A stretch of 64,000 nucleotides of DNA from Pteria penguin. Taxonomy: Eukaryota; Mollusca; Bivalvia; Pterioida; Pteriidae. Where the stretch lies: NCBI GenBank assembly GCA_035048485.1, contig CM068588.1:26439118-26503117 (forward strand), in the 5' to 3' direction. Below, piece by piece: positions 40,075 through 52,300 of the stretch. The notes under the pieces are model-generated. The model saw only the letters and a program-made list of their open reading frames with translations, ran no database searches and was not told the DNA's origin. Position 1 is the stretch's first letter; each line of letters opens with the position of its first letter. The position numbers were made by a program, and so were the translations under genes.

Positions 40075-40080
40075 TTTATT
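40075..40080 (-). terminator. HSPA14: Poly(A) signal AATAAA for HSPA14
   Basis: TTTATT on the plus strand, about 185 bases past the proposed HSPA14 stop at 40263-40265. Confidence 0.5.
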
Positions 40081-40262
40081 GTGACAAAAGAGAACAGGAA
40101 TTTTCAAGTTTTAAACATCAGATGTAATAATTGAAAAGAACTCGGTCACAGATTTGAATATCGTGTATAAATCTTTGTACTCATTTCTCCCATTGCTATC
40201 AAAATTTGACTGAAGACACTCATACATACAAGTGCTTGAGTTGACTAAACAGACCAACTTGG

Positions 40263-40361
40263 TTACAAACATTTAATTTGTGTCTGCAAAGCCTGTAAAG
40301 CACACTTCAGGATCACTTTGTCCATTGTGTCTCTACTCTCTGACACCTCCATAACGACTAT
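40263..40361 (-). CDS. HSPA14: HSPA14 terminal exon (tentative)
   Basis: An acceptor-like TCTTCTGCAAAG is followed by IVVMEVSESRDTMDKVILKC and a stop after QTQIKCL. It continues the frame of exon 47747-47574 in phase 0. It aligns in length and pattern with the human VVLQDL...LHVTC segment, but identity is low and the intron is 7.2 kb. Confidence 0.5.
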   Translation of the reverse strand: MVVMEVSESRDTMDKVILKCALQALQTQIKCL

Positions 40362-43300
40362 CTTTGCAGAAGATGCATACTTCTGCTTGAAGGAATTCAA
40401 ACCAAAGTGGCTTACCAACTCTGGAACAAAATACTGTGGTATTTATCATGATACAATTTTGCTATCTGATCAAAGCAGACACTATAGGTAAGACGGGTTT
40501 TCCATAAAACAATTACTGACAAGGTGTTCTAGTTTTTTGGAACAGTATACTGAGATATCTCTCCTTACACTTATGATCTGTTAAAGGTGTTTATAGATTA
40601 AGTAATCTGAGACGAGCTCTGGTAGAAATATTCGTATTTTAAACATCAACTCAATCTCATTCAAATGAACAATAAACAAGTTTTCAGTACATGGCATCGG
40701 TGAAATTTTGTTAAATTTGAAATGCACCATAAATATATACGTCTAGTTCATATTTCCTAAAATTCTGTATGATCAACTTCCTACATCTATAGTTATGGAC
40801 TCTGTGGAATTTGTTGTGTCTTCTCTGCAAGTCACATGAAGAGATCCTTCCCTAAAACATACACATCCAATATTTTCATTTTAGGTCATTGTAATATACT
40901 TGATTAAAGGCTAAGCAAGTCTTGTCATGCTGTTTGCAACATAACTTACTACATGTTATTGGTTGGTTGATTGGTGCTTTACGTTGCTTTCAACAATATT
41001 TCAGTTATATCGCGACATGGAAGCAGGAGGTTACCAACCTCTTAAACATAGTGGCGCAACCCGGCAATCGAACCCGGATCTTCGGCGCCACAAGCCAAGC
41101 GCTTAACCACTACACCAAGCCTGCCCCACTTACTACATGCAAACTTCAAATACTGGTAGTAAGACACAAAGTCATACTTCCAGTTTCAAGGTTACACTCA
41201 ACTTATGAGAAAAAAAATGTCCATGCAACAGTTGCTATTTCATGGATCTGCTTCAAGCTTTACACGATTGTTACCCATGATGCAACAGGGTGTAACATTA
41301 GAATGGAGGTTCACTATACACATGTATACATGTCATATTTAAGCAGTGTTTTCCACAAAGTAAAGTAGCAGACCAAATGTTGTAGTCAGTGGTAAGCACG
41401 CGATGTTATGTGGCAAGACAATGCAACAGTCAAATGGGAGGGTTGTCCTCTACATACCACACACAAATTATGCACTGCTTTACTTACGGTAAAATGCATG
41501 GATTATTTGTTAATTCTGTACCCACATTTATTCACATCTTGAATATTCAGATTATCATGGTTCTGTCATTTTCTTTGATTCAATTTTTTTGAAAACCAAT
41601 GTAGATTGACATAATCCCACACTAACTTTGTTGAGTTGTTATTTCAACCTATATTATAAAGGTTTTGATTTTAATGCTTTCTAAAATTATTGTCAGAAAA
41701 ATTGGATTTAGTAAATTATAAGAGCATTTATCAGTAAAATACGTGCATTGTTCCTTTGCCTAGATAAGTATAAATTGTTCGCCATTATGAGACCTGTGTA
41801 GTGATTGTACAATATTTAGGGCCAAAGGAAGCATGGGGGGCGGGGAACAAACTTTGAATTTAGATTCATTTCCAAACAACCCTAATCTCAGTTTCTGAGT
41901 GTCTGATATTAAAATCATTATATGTAATGCTTCATAGAATCTTAATGCTTCATGTGGTAATACACTCTGATGAGCCCTCTTACACTCTATATATCGGGTC
42001 TGGGGTTGTCTCAAGACCCTGTGTGTTAGTGTCTATCTGGTAATTTGCAGAAACTGCATGACTTTTTCATGCACTCCATTATTCCAACATCAGTCCCTGT
42101 ACCGAGAAGGTAGTAGTGAAAACAGAAGTAGTTGCAAATCTGCGATACTGCTGGGGTTTGTGGAAAACACTGCTTGAGAGTGGAGACTAAAGTGATTCGC
42201 ATGCAAGATAAGTTAAGAGTTCACTGAAAAAACACTGCAACTTGTACACCAATTGTATTGATATGAAAATTTTACACTTACCTCCTTAGATGAAATGTGA
42301 CACTGACCAAAGCAGCTGCAGGAAGGTCATACATGACTAACTATTTAACAAAAAGAGATCTATGTAAGACAATTGCCATTTATGAACTAGTAGAGAGGAA
42401 TGTTAAATTTATATTTGATGGCTTTCAATTTAATATTTGGTCTTTGGGGCTATATTTGGTAATTCAGTGAGGGATCTTTTATGTGACATGTCTACCGTGA
42501 CAAAGGGCCTCAGTTTTAACTGTCTCATCTGAAAAACAGGCCCCCGGTGTGCCCATGGTGGGAGTTGAACCCTAAACCTTTCGGTCACAAGCCAAACACC
42601 TCATCCACTAAGCCAAACTGGATTATTCTTTGAACTGTACTGAATGGCTATTTGTATTAATCAATCCTGTTTCAATAATCAAAGGACTGAAGGTCCTGAG
42701 TAACACTCATATGAAGATGAAGAGGAAATCGTTTTATCAATAGTATCAAGGATGTAGTCTGGTGAGCGATTTACGCCTAAAAGTACAGTACAGTCCGGGT
42801 GGAACTTAATTTGCCCACTGGTCACAGTGGGCATTTTTAGACACGGTGGACATTCTTGCAAGAGTCAGCTGGAATTAACATACAGGTAAGTGGACAGCTT
42901 GATAGCTCAGGTAAATGTCCACTCCTAATGCCCACTGAAATTTCAGGTGGACTGCCCACTGTGGACAGTGGGCATTCAAAGTTCCACCTGGACTGTACTG
43001 TAATCTGCCTAACGGGAGGTAACTCATACTGTCACGATGATGTAACATTTTTAGTCGTGATAGAAAAGTAAGAAGTAATATTCAATAATTTGTCTATTAT
43101 GCATGTGTTTGTAAATTATCATGTGATATTGAGGAAAACCGTTTTTAGAGTTATTCTATTCACCAAAACTTGTTTACGACAAACCAATTTCTGTTCCTCT
43201 AGCAATCGACAATGCTGATATAGATCTCTATGCCGGCAAATACGAAATGGGAAAAAGTAAAATATTTTAAAACCAAAAAAAGCACAAGATATTTAACTAA

Positions 43301-46300
43301 AAGCAAAGGCCAATATATTTAATTATCTTGAAACAATCAAAACTAAATTCAATGAACAAGAGAGGGTTTTTATTTTTAATCCTCAGAGTACTAACGTATT
43401 TGAAAAGGGCTGCAGATTTACATCATGCAGTACAGGACGATGTCATTGAGACGTTACGTCTTAATGACGTGATGTCGTTGCACCTGCTGTATATGCTGTC
43501 TGATGAAAAGTATGGTGTCTTTTAGCCATTATATCTCCGGACTTGTTCACAGAAGAGGCATGATTTAGATTTCATTAAAAAGAAGACATTTTAAACTTTT
43601 AAATAATACTATGATGTTGTTACTGACATATTCATTAAAGTAGTTACATGTATATATGTACCACAAAGGCAGATTTTTCAAGGAAATATATGTACTTGTT
43701 TTCCAAATAGCCTCCATCCTCCTAAAAGGGGGGAGGGCATTTATGTGTTTATATATTTTGATTATATCGAATCTAAATATGGTTTTAATTTGAAATGTCA
43801 TTTGAAGCTTATATATATACAAATCAATTCCTTTCTTGATCATGAAAAGGAAATATTTCATTCAATATATATTACACACAAACGAGGTTATAGCAAAATG
43901 GGGGGAGGGTGCAATATCTATCAAATTTCTTTGTAAAATGCTCCATTACCTATTGCAATTTTATGTTGTTTTGACTTATGACAGACCATTGCACATTACA
44001 GTGTAATATCACAGTGATGCAGATTACAGAAATTATCAAATAAGTGTACTTCTTGTGAAATTGTCATCATTTTAGTAGGTTTGTTTAATTACTATAACCA
44101 CTATGAAAGGCTTCGTAAGTTGTTAGAGCTTTCGATAATCCTTGTTATTTTTTCAATCAATCAGTATAAATTCATAAGTTTATGAGTTATGAGTTATTCT
44201 AATCAATTTTCTTATAATGAAACAAAATTGAAGTGGGAATAGTTATACGAAGCTTGCATTCAAGTATGCGTCCCAAGATGAACCATTAGCACGTTTGGGA
44301 ATTTTCACACACTGTTTAGTTGAGGTGACCTGGCATATGGCCAAGTCAGAAGTCTTTTACTTTTACTAGTTTGTTGCAAACTGAGGTACCCCCAACAGGT
44401 TAACCAAATCACTGAAGTGGAAAACTGTTACATGAAGCAATCGAACCAGGTACTCTAGTGTGCATCCCATAGATGAATCACTGGTGCAACTTTGGTACTT
44501 GTACTGTCCATAACTGAGATACTTGTGCCCAAAACATGATACCAAAATGACTCAAATGGAACAAGCAAATTCAGAGAGTTGTGGTCCCCTGCTTTTGACG
44601 CTCTAACAGTAAGGGTGCAGCGATCTGTGACATTGTCATTGTTGTGCATATCTACAGATACAGGAAAGGTATTGCAACTAGGCACAAACATGCCAGATAT
44701 GATGGCCCTACGTTATGACCAAGGTTAAAGTTTTTTTATCAGACAGACAGAGAGACGGATGGACAGACAAATGAGATTTCATGTCCCCATGTTTTCACAA
44801 AAGGCGGGTGATAAAAAAGTGTCAGGTACAGCTTGAAACATGTTTTCAAGTCTGCAAGATGAATAATTAATTAGTGTAAGTTTGGTACTTGTAGCTTGTA
44901 CAGAATTGAGGTACTCTAAAAGGCTAACTATGCCACTCAAACCGAAAAATTATGTCACATGCAGCATCAAAAGCATGCCGTCAAGTGTATATCCCAAGAT
45001 GTTTGCTATTTGCAGCATTTGTAGTTTGTCCTAAACTTAGTTTTCCAGTTGCGGATGTCAGGCCTATATCACAAGATCATACAAACTATGTGAAGGAGAT
45101 CATAAAACTGTCCTTGCTCTGACCACTTGCTGTGGATTTGATGTGTACAAAGACAGAGAAGACATGGTGAATCCATGTTTGTAATTGGGAGGGGGTTGTA
45201 ATCAGATAAGGGTGTTCCTGAGGATACATAACTGTCAAGATAACCAAGTGAATTCAAAAGAATTCTAAGATGTCAAAAGTAATTATCTTAAATGGAAAGT
45301 CTCATCACAAGGAATCTACTTGTGAAGTTGTACCCCTACTGGATCAAAAGTTATTGCCCAGGTAATTTCTATTGAAACAGTCGGCTCATACCTTCACCAT
45401 CGGTGAAGGTATGAGCCGACCATTTCAATAGAAATTATTGCCCAGGTTAAAATTTTTGTGACAGACTGACAGATGGAGGAATGAGTATTATGAGATGTAA
45501 TGTCCCCTTGCTTTCACAAAAGTGGGGGACAAAAAGTGATGTTAAAAAGACATTCTAATTCACTTGTTTTGTTTTGATAATTCAAATTGGTCCACACATT
45601 AGCGTTCAGACATGTAACCACGATATACCGTCCTCAAATTTAAAAGTCATTATACCTACTCTTTGACTTTGTCCACATTTCCTCTGACTCCAACTATCAA
45701 AAATTCTGTCTGAACCAACTTCGTTCACTGTTCTTAACGTCCATCTTAAATCTCATATCAAGGACAATTTGCAAGTTCTACCATTCACGTGCACAATTAT
45801 TACAATCAAGTTAAACCAACAAATCTGAAAACGTACATGACATGCGTGCAACATGCTTTCCATCATGTTATTTCATCTCGCCGCGCCGGGTAAATCAGAT
45901 TTGAAATCTGCCTGTTCAGCTGTTTACGATGTCAAGTCACTCATGTATAAATCAATTTGTGATTAATAATTTAATCATGGAATTTTAAGAATATAAAACC
46001 GAAGAAACTTCTTAAGTCGGTGCACTAAATATCAAATCGTTTCTCGGAAGAATTTTATACATGACACTATTCGTCCCTTAGCAACGCGGAATTTGGAAAG
46101 GGGGGCAATTTAATACCCAGCTCTGGTAAAACTTACCCAGAATGTTTACAATACGGAAAGGAAAACATTTAACTTATACAGTCTGCTGTCCCACTTTAAT
46201 CAAGTAAAACATCAATTTTTCGGCATAACGTCATCAAAGCATGTTGTTATTGTGGTTGGCAAGGGCCGACGGAAAGGCCCGAAAATGTGCGATCAGTGCG

Positions 46301-49300
46301 TAGTAATCAACTACTGAATGAAAACATAGGTTACATGCCAGTTAGTTTCAAAAATAATCATCGTGTTTGTTCAGCTCTGGTATAGACTTTCCATACATCT
46401 TCCTAAATAATTTGCTGAATATGTAGTTATCAACATACCAAAAGTATCAAATGTTCATGAATATTTGCAAATTCAACGCACATAATCATAGACCTATTTC
46501 ACTGAGTGTAGGAATACATGAGCAAAGGGGTGAATCCCAATATGGCAGCGCCCATGACCCGGGTCCATAACAGTGTAACACTTCGTGTTACAAAAACCAC
46601 CTTTATACACTGCCTTGCATATTAAATGCAAAATTACCCAGTATAAAGATTTGTTTCTGTCTGAATGCTGATCTGACCATGTAAAGTGATGGTATAGGCA
46701 TCAATTTTCAAATTATCCTATCTGTTGCTACTGGTACTAAGCAGCTACAGATATTTATGTATGGCACAATGTTTCTCCACTTGACGACATGACAAACAAA
46801 TTTGCGCCCACATCCTGAAACATCTGACCATTTTATGATTATTTGTAAGCTAACTACTAAGCAATGAAACTTTTTCTTAAACAATGATCTTTTATTTGTA
46901 TAACTTGCATCAAATTAAGATTACTTCACTGCAATGGTGATGACATCCGCCTGATGCAAAGAAGAGATTTATACCTTCCCAACTGCCCCAGCTTAAGAAT
47001 AGCGAGATCTTTTATATCCAATGACCACAATGACACAACACCTTTGGTTTTTATTGTCTCGTCCAAAAAAAACCAAGACACGGAGGGATTTCAATGAGAG
47101 GCAGCACCCAACGAAATACTGCGGCCTCAAATGAAAAATATCGCTGGTTAGAATTTTCTTTGATCTCATATTTACTATTTCTTTCACGTATATGGTGCTC
47201 AAAATGATACGCTTCAAATTTCTAAATCACCTACCGGTACTCAAATAATTCTTATTGCAAACCCTGACACTGATAAATCACTGGCATGACTCAAACCTGG
47301 GACCAATGGATTACAAACCAAGCACACTTTCAACAGAGACAGCAAATTTCAATGGTCTACTAAGTATGTATACATGAACTTTTATACATAAAGAATTATT
47401 TCCCGTTATATAAACCAAAATTATTATTTCTTTTTTTCCATCAAACTCTCTTCTCTTTCTAAAGAAAGATGTATGTTGGTGCACAGTATATGATATGATT
47501 TTGTTTGAATAAATACTGATACCTTTGTAAGGCAGGTTTTATGCCATACACATGTATTTCATTTTATACTGACCTTAGCTAAATGTGACGCCGTGTCTGG
47601 GTTTTGAAGATCTCCACATTCGCATACATCTAGTTTCAGTGAAGTCTGGTTTTCTTGCAGCTTCACAGTTTCATGTTTACGTGATGGCAATGGTGTTTCG
47701 CAAGGAAATATTTGATGCAACAAAGGTTTATTCTCTTCTGTTAAACTCTGTAAAACATATCATAATGGAACAGCTGAATGAAGAAAACACCGTAAAAGAC
47801 TAAATCAACTCTTTTCACTTGGTGAAACTAAAAATATGTTTGTATGAGCATTATTAACTTCAATGTGAAAAATATAATTAAAGTGGAACATGAGATGTTA
47901 GACTGAGAAGATGACACACTAAGCTACTTGGGTTTAAATGGAAAATAAGTATGCATGGTATACAATGTATCAAAGCTATGTCTTACTTCTTGAATGTGAA
48001 AACCAATGTTTGCAGACAAACAGGTCAAAAATAATATGTCCCTGAATTTTTTATTCTACATACCATACATAAAATTACTGTTTTCACTCTAACAGTGAAC
48101 TACTGAGATCAACAATGTGATTTTCTATGGTATGGTGAACAATATTCATTTATTAAATTGACTCTTCATCTATTTTTAAAGCTTTTTGTCAAAGTAGCAA
48201 ATATGAAGTACAAAAGAAAAAGGTGAATACACTGAACCACACGTAAACATAGTACATTATAGGTAACCAGAATAAAATGTTTAAAAAAGAAATAAATATG
48301 TTATTCTCCCTTTCATCTTATTCAGAGAATCTAATGCGATGCATATACATAAGATTGATAAATAAATAAGACGAATGAGTTCTATGCACTGTTGTAGATG
48401 GTGTAGGTGAAGGTCAGCTTGTATAAGTTTGATGCACGTACACTTAACTGGAAAAAATGTGTTAAACAAAATCTTAAGAGATCAGTTTTGTGGAACTTCA
48501 GACGCCACTGCAATCTGATCAATAACGTCATCCATATTATTCCTATGAGGAATACTGGATACCTATTTACCTTAATACATAATGCTTTAGAAAGGCACTC
48601 GATTTCATTGTCTTGAGCATTTTCTTGGATTTCTGTCTCTTCGTTGCCAGTAAGTATTGCTGCCTAAAATTAAAACAAGAAACAAATTATTCTCTCCTTG
48701 TGAAGAAACTTATTACACTTTGTATCACTAGAAACTTTTCAATGTTTACCCTTTTCATTACAGAGATGCTGATTATCTTAAAGACCCATTACTTATATTA
48801 TATCCATTTATGTATACCAGGTATGTAAACTTGTATACATGTACATACATTGTATATCTATCATATTTTTGCCACTCTTAGAATTTTCAATACATCTCCA
48901 ACAGTCTTGGGGCTGCATTGCATACCCGGTAATATTTGAGGTCAAATTTTGAGCTCCCACCAGTCACCTTACTACTGATAGCCAGGGATCTTTTAACATG
49001 TCTAGTTTATTCATAGTATGACCTCCCAGTCATTGAATGCACACTTCAAAATGGAGCTAGTGATCTTCAAAACATCGACCTTCTCTTCACAACTTATTTA
49101 CCTCTGAGTCAAAGTCAGATTTCCGAAACCCACCTGACCGCCTGCCATTTCTAGTAAAAATTGGCTCAGTCAGGTAAAACTTTCACCATCATTGCACTGA
49201 AATATGAAGCTTTACCAGACATATGTCCTGTAGAGTCTAAGAAAATTCTGCACACACTCGTCAAAGCACATTTTATTTCTCTTAAAGTCTGTATAGTAGG

Positions 49301-52300
49301 TACTGTATTCTCATCATTAAATACTTTTTGTCTTATAGAAAATGGATTCTGAGGGCACGATAAATAATTTTTAATTTGTAAAGTCGTTGTGCTTGTACCT
49401 TTTATTACTGAATTTTGTTTAATTTTTAGAGGTATTTTCACTGTATAATAATACTGTTACATATTGATGAATTAAGACTTAAATGTGCAATAAAAATTGT
49501 ACACTTCCTATTTACTAGTGATTTACTGATTGGTTGAAAAATTTCTCCATATGACAAATAGAATGATTGTCTGTGGTATTAACAAGCTGTATTTTACTGG
49601 TAAATTGTTACTTACTAAATACTTTGCTATTACTTGTTCACTTTTTGATTATAAAAAGCAAAAAATAGTAAACAACTAAACCTATTGACAAAACACAGTC
49701 TACCTGTTTTGCTGCTCCAATAGCTATGACTTCATCAGGAGGTATTGACGAAAGAATTTCTGCATCTTTAAGAAATTCTGTTATTGTCTTCTGTACTAAG
49801 GGTATTTTGGTGCAACCTCCACACAAAACAACCTGCGAATCATAATTCAAAAGGTCAAAGAAAATGGATATATTGATGACTCTTGATGAATCAACCTCCA
49901 CACAAAATAATCTGCAAATCATAATTCAAAAGTAAAAAATGAAAAAAACAGATATACAGTCAATCCTCGATGAATCAACCTCCACACAAAACAATCTGCA
50001 AATCATAATTCAAAGTCAAAGAAAACAGATATACAGTCAACTCTTGATGACTCAAACTTATGAAAAACCATGAAAAACAGTTTGACGTAATAAGTGGAGT
50101 TTGAGTATGGATATTAAAATTAGTTTGAGTTAACAGAAAATTTTTGCGATCATTGTTCCAGTAAACAAAAGTCAGCTGTATATGCATTTGGAGAATTTCT
50201 GAGGGGACAGGGCAGACTGATAATATATATATTCTTTGTTATCAGAAGGTAATTCAATAAACTATCATTATACCAACTCTAATTGACATCCAACAAAGTA
50301 ATTTATAAATATGAATGATAAATTCACCCTGTTTACATAACAACCTATGTAATAACTAGAGCTGTCCAATCAGGACAAATACAATCCCCCCCACCCACCT
50401 TTCCTTTGTGAAAACAACAGAAAAGAGATATACACGTTTTTACATTCTTACCTTCTGAATTTCACTTGGATTAATTCCGGACTGACTGCAGACTTGTTCT
50501 ATTAAACTAGTGCATAAACTCATAAAAGTTCCACATAAACTTTCAAATCTTGCTCTGCAATGTAAAAACAGAGTATGAGAATTTCATATGAATCCCTTTA
50601 AAGAGCACTGGATTTACATGTATGTTAATGTATGTGGATTGAAAAGGATTAATTTTATGTGAAGACAGCACCAAACAATTTTAACCCATTTCTTCAGGAT
50701 TTATTTATCATGGTGGTGACCAGTGTTTAATGGTGAAGGAAAACACTGACAGTGTACACTGGATGACCTTCCCACTACCCTGACTGGTAATAATACACCT
50801 ATTTCACAGAGAGGATGTCATGAGTTCCTGAGGAACTAAACAGGAGATACTGTTTTATTTTCACAAGAGTTGTCAGAAGACAACAGAGGTCACCGGTGGC
50901 AATCAAATTAAAATAACAACAGTTTTTTGTTAGAAGGTAAATCTTCAAGGTCCTGACATAAAGAAACTTTGATACATGATGAAAGGTCTTGTCACAAGGA
51001 ATACCCACATGAAATATTTATACTCTATCTCTCACTCTTCATTAGTTATGACCAAGTTTACAGGTTTTTAAAAGTAGGTCAAATTTCAAGGAAAAGGTCA
51101 CAAGATCAAAAATTCTGGTACCCAATGAAAGGTCTTGGCACATGGAATACACATGAAATATCAAAGCCCCGTCTCTAATTATTATGATCTAGGTTAAAGC
51201 TTCTGTCTACTGACAACGACAATGATGCTGATGACAATGATGCCAGAATATGACAATAGATCTCCAGACATTCATTTCAGCCAGCTAAAAAAGTTTTTTA
51301 CATCATCACACCTGCATCTTTACTAATATTTGTAAAGATCCATGTTACTGACCATAAGTGTAAATAGAAAGAAGTCAGGAATCCTGTTTGAAAATATAAA
51401 AGATAAAGGTGAAAAATTCTATGATGCTGGCCAAGAACCAGTTTTCAAATAAAAGAGGGAAGTCATAGAACTGCTCTGTCTTTAAGTTATTGCTGTGGAA
51501 CTAAGTCATCAAAATCTAAACAGTATTTTCATGGTGTTCTATTAAAGGTTTTGATTATATCCAAAGTTACCGGTATAGTCTCATCCTCTACATGCATAAC
51601 AAGTAAACTTTGTTCTATGTTTGCCCCTTTTACATAAAAGTATCTAACTAAATTTCTATGCGAAAATGAAATCAATGTCATTGGATTCAATCTATCAAAC
51701 TGCCGAAGCTACAAAAGCATTTTATAGAGAAACCTCCAATTGGCTATCTTCATGTGCTTGTAAACTTCAACTGTTGATTCAGATAGAAGCATGTCTATAT
51801 CAGCCAAACAGATGTATATTTTAAAAACAGAGTTGTAAATACCACAAGTAGTGACTGACCGATCTTGCTAACTTTTGTAAGCAGAAAGTTACTAGGAGGA
51901 TTGAAATTCACAACATAAATACAGTAAGAGGTGAATAATAGGGAAAGAAATTCACAATGTAAATACAGTAAGAGGTGAATAATAGGGAAAGAAATTCACA
52001 ATGTAAATACAGTAAGAGTAGGATACAAGGCATAGAAATTCATAGTGTAAATACAGTAAGAGGTGAATACAAAGGATAGAAATTCACAATGTAAATATTA
52101 TAATAAGTTAACACAAGGCATAGAAATTCACAATGTAAATACATTAAGAGGTGAATACAAGGGATAGAAATTCACAATGTAAATACAGTAAGAGGAGAAT
52201 ACAAAGGCTAGAAATTCACAATGTAAATACAGTAAGAGTAGGATACAAGGCATAGAAATTCATAGTGTAAATACAGTAAGAGGTGAATACAAAGGATAGA

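Noticed and set aside
43328..43525. 65-aa frame with ordinary composition
   Set aside because: No splice context, no resemblance, and it lies antisense in an HSPA14 intron.
45640..45800. Minus-strand stretch reading IVLDMRFKMDVK as HSPA14 last exon
   Set aside because: Two stop codons follow after a few residues and the pattern fits HSPA14 less well than 40263-40361.
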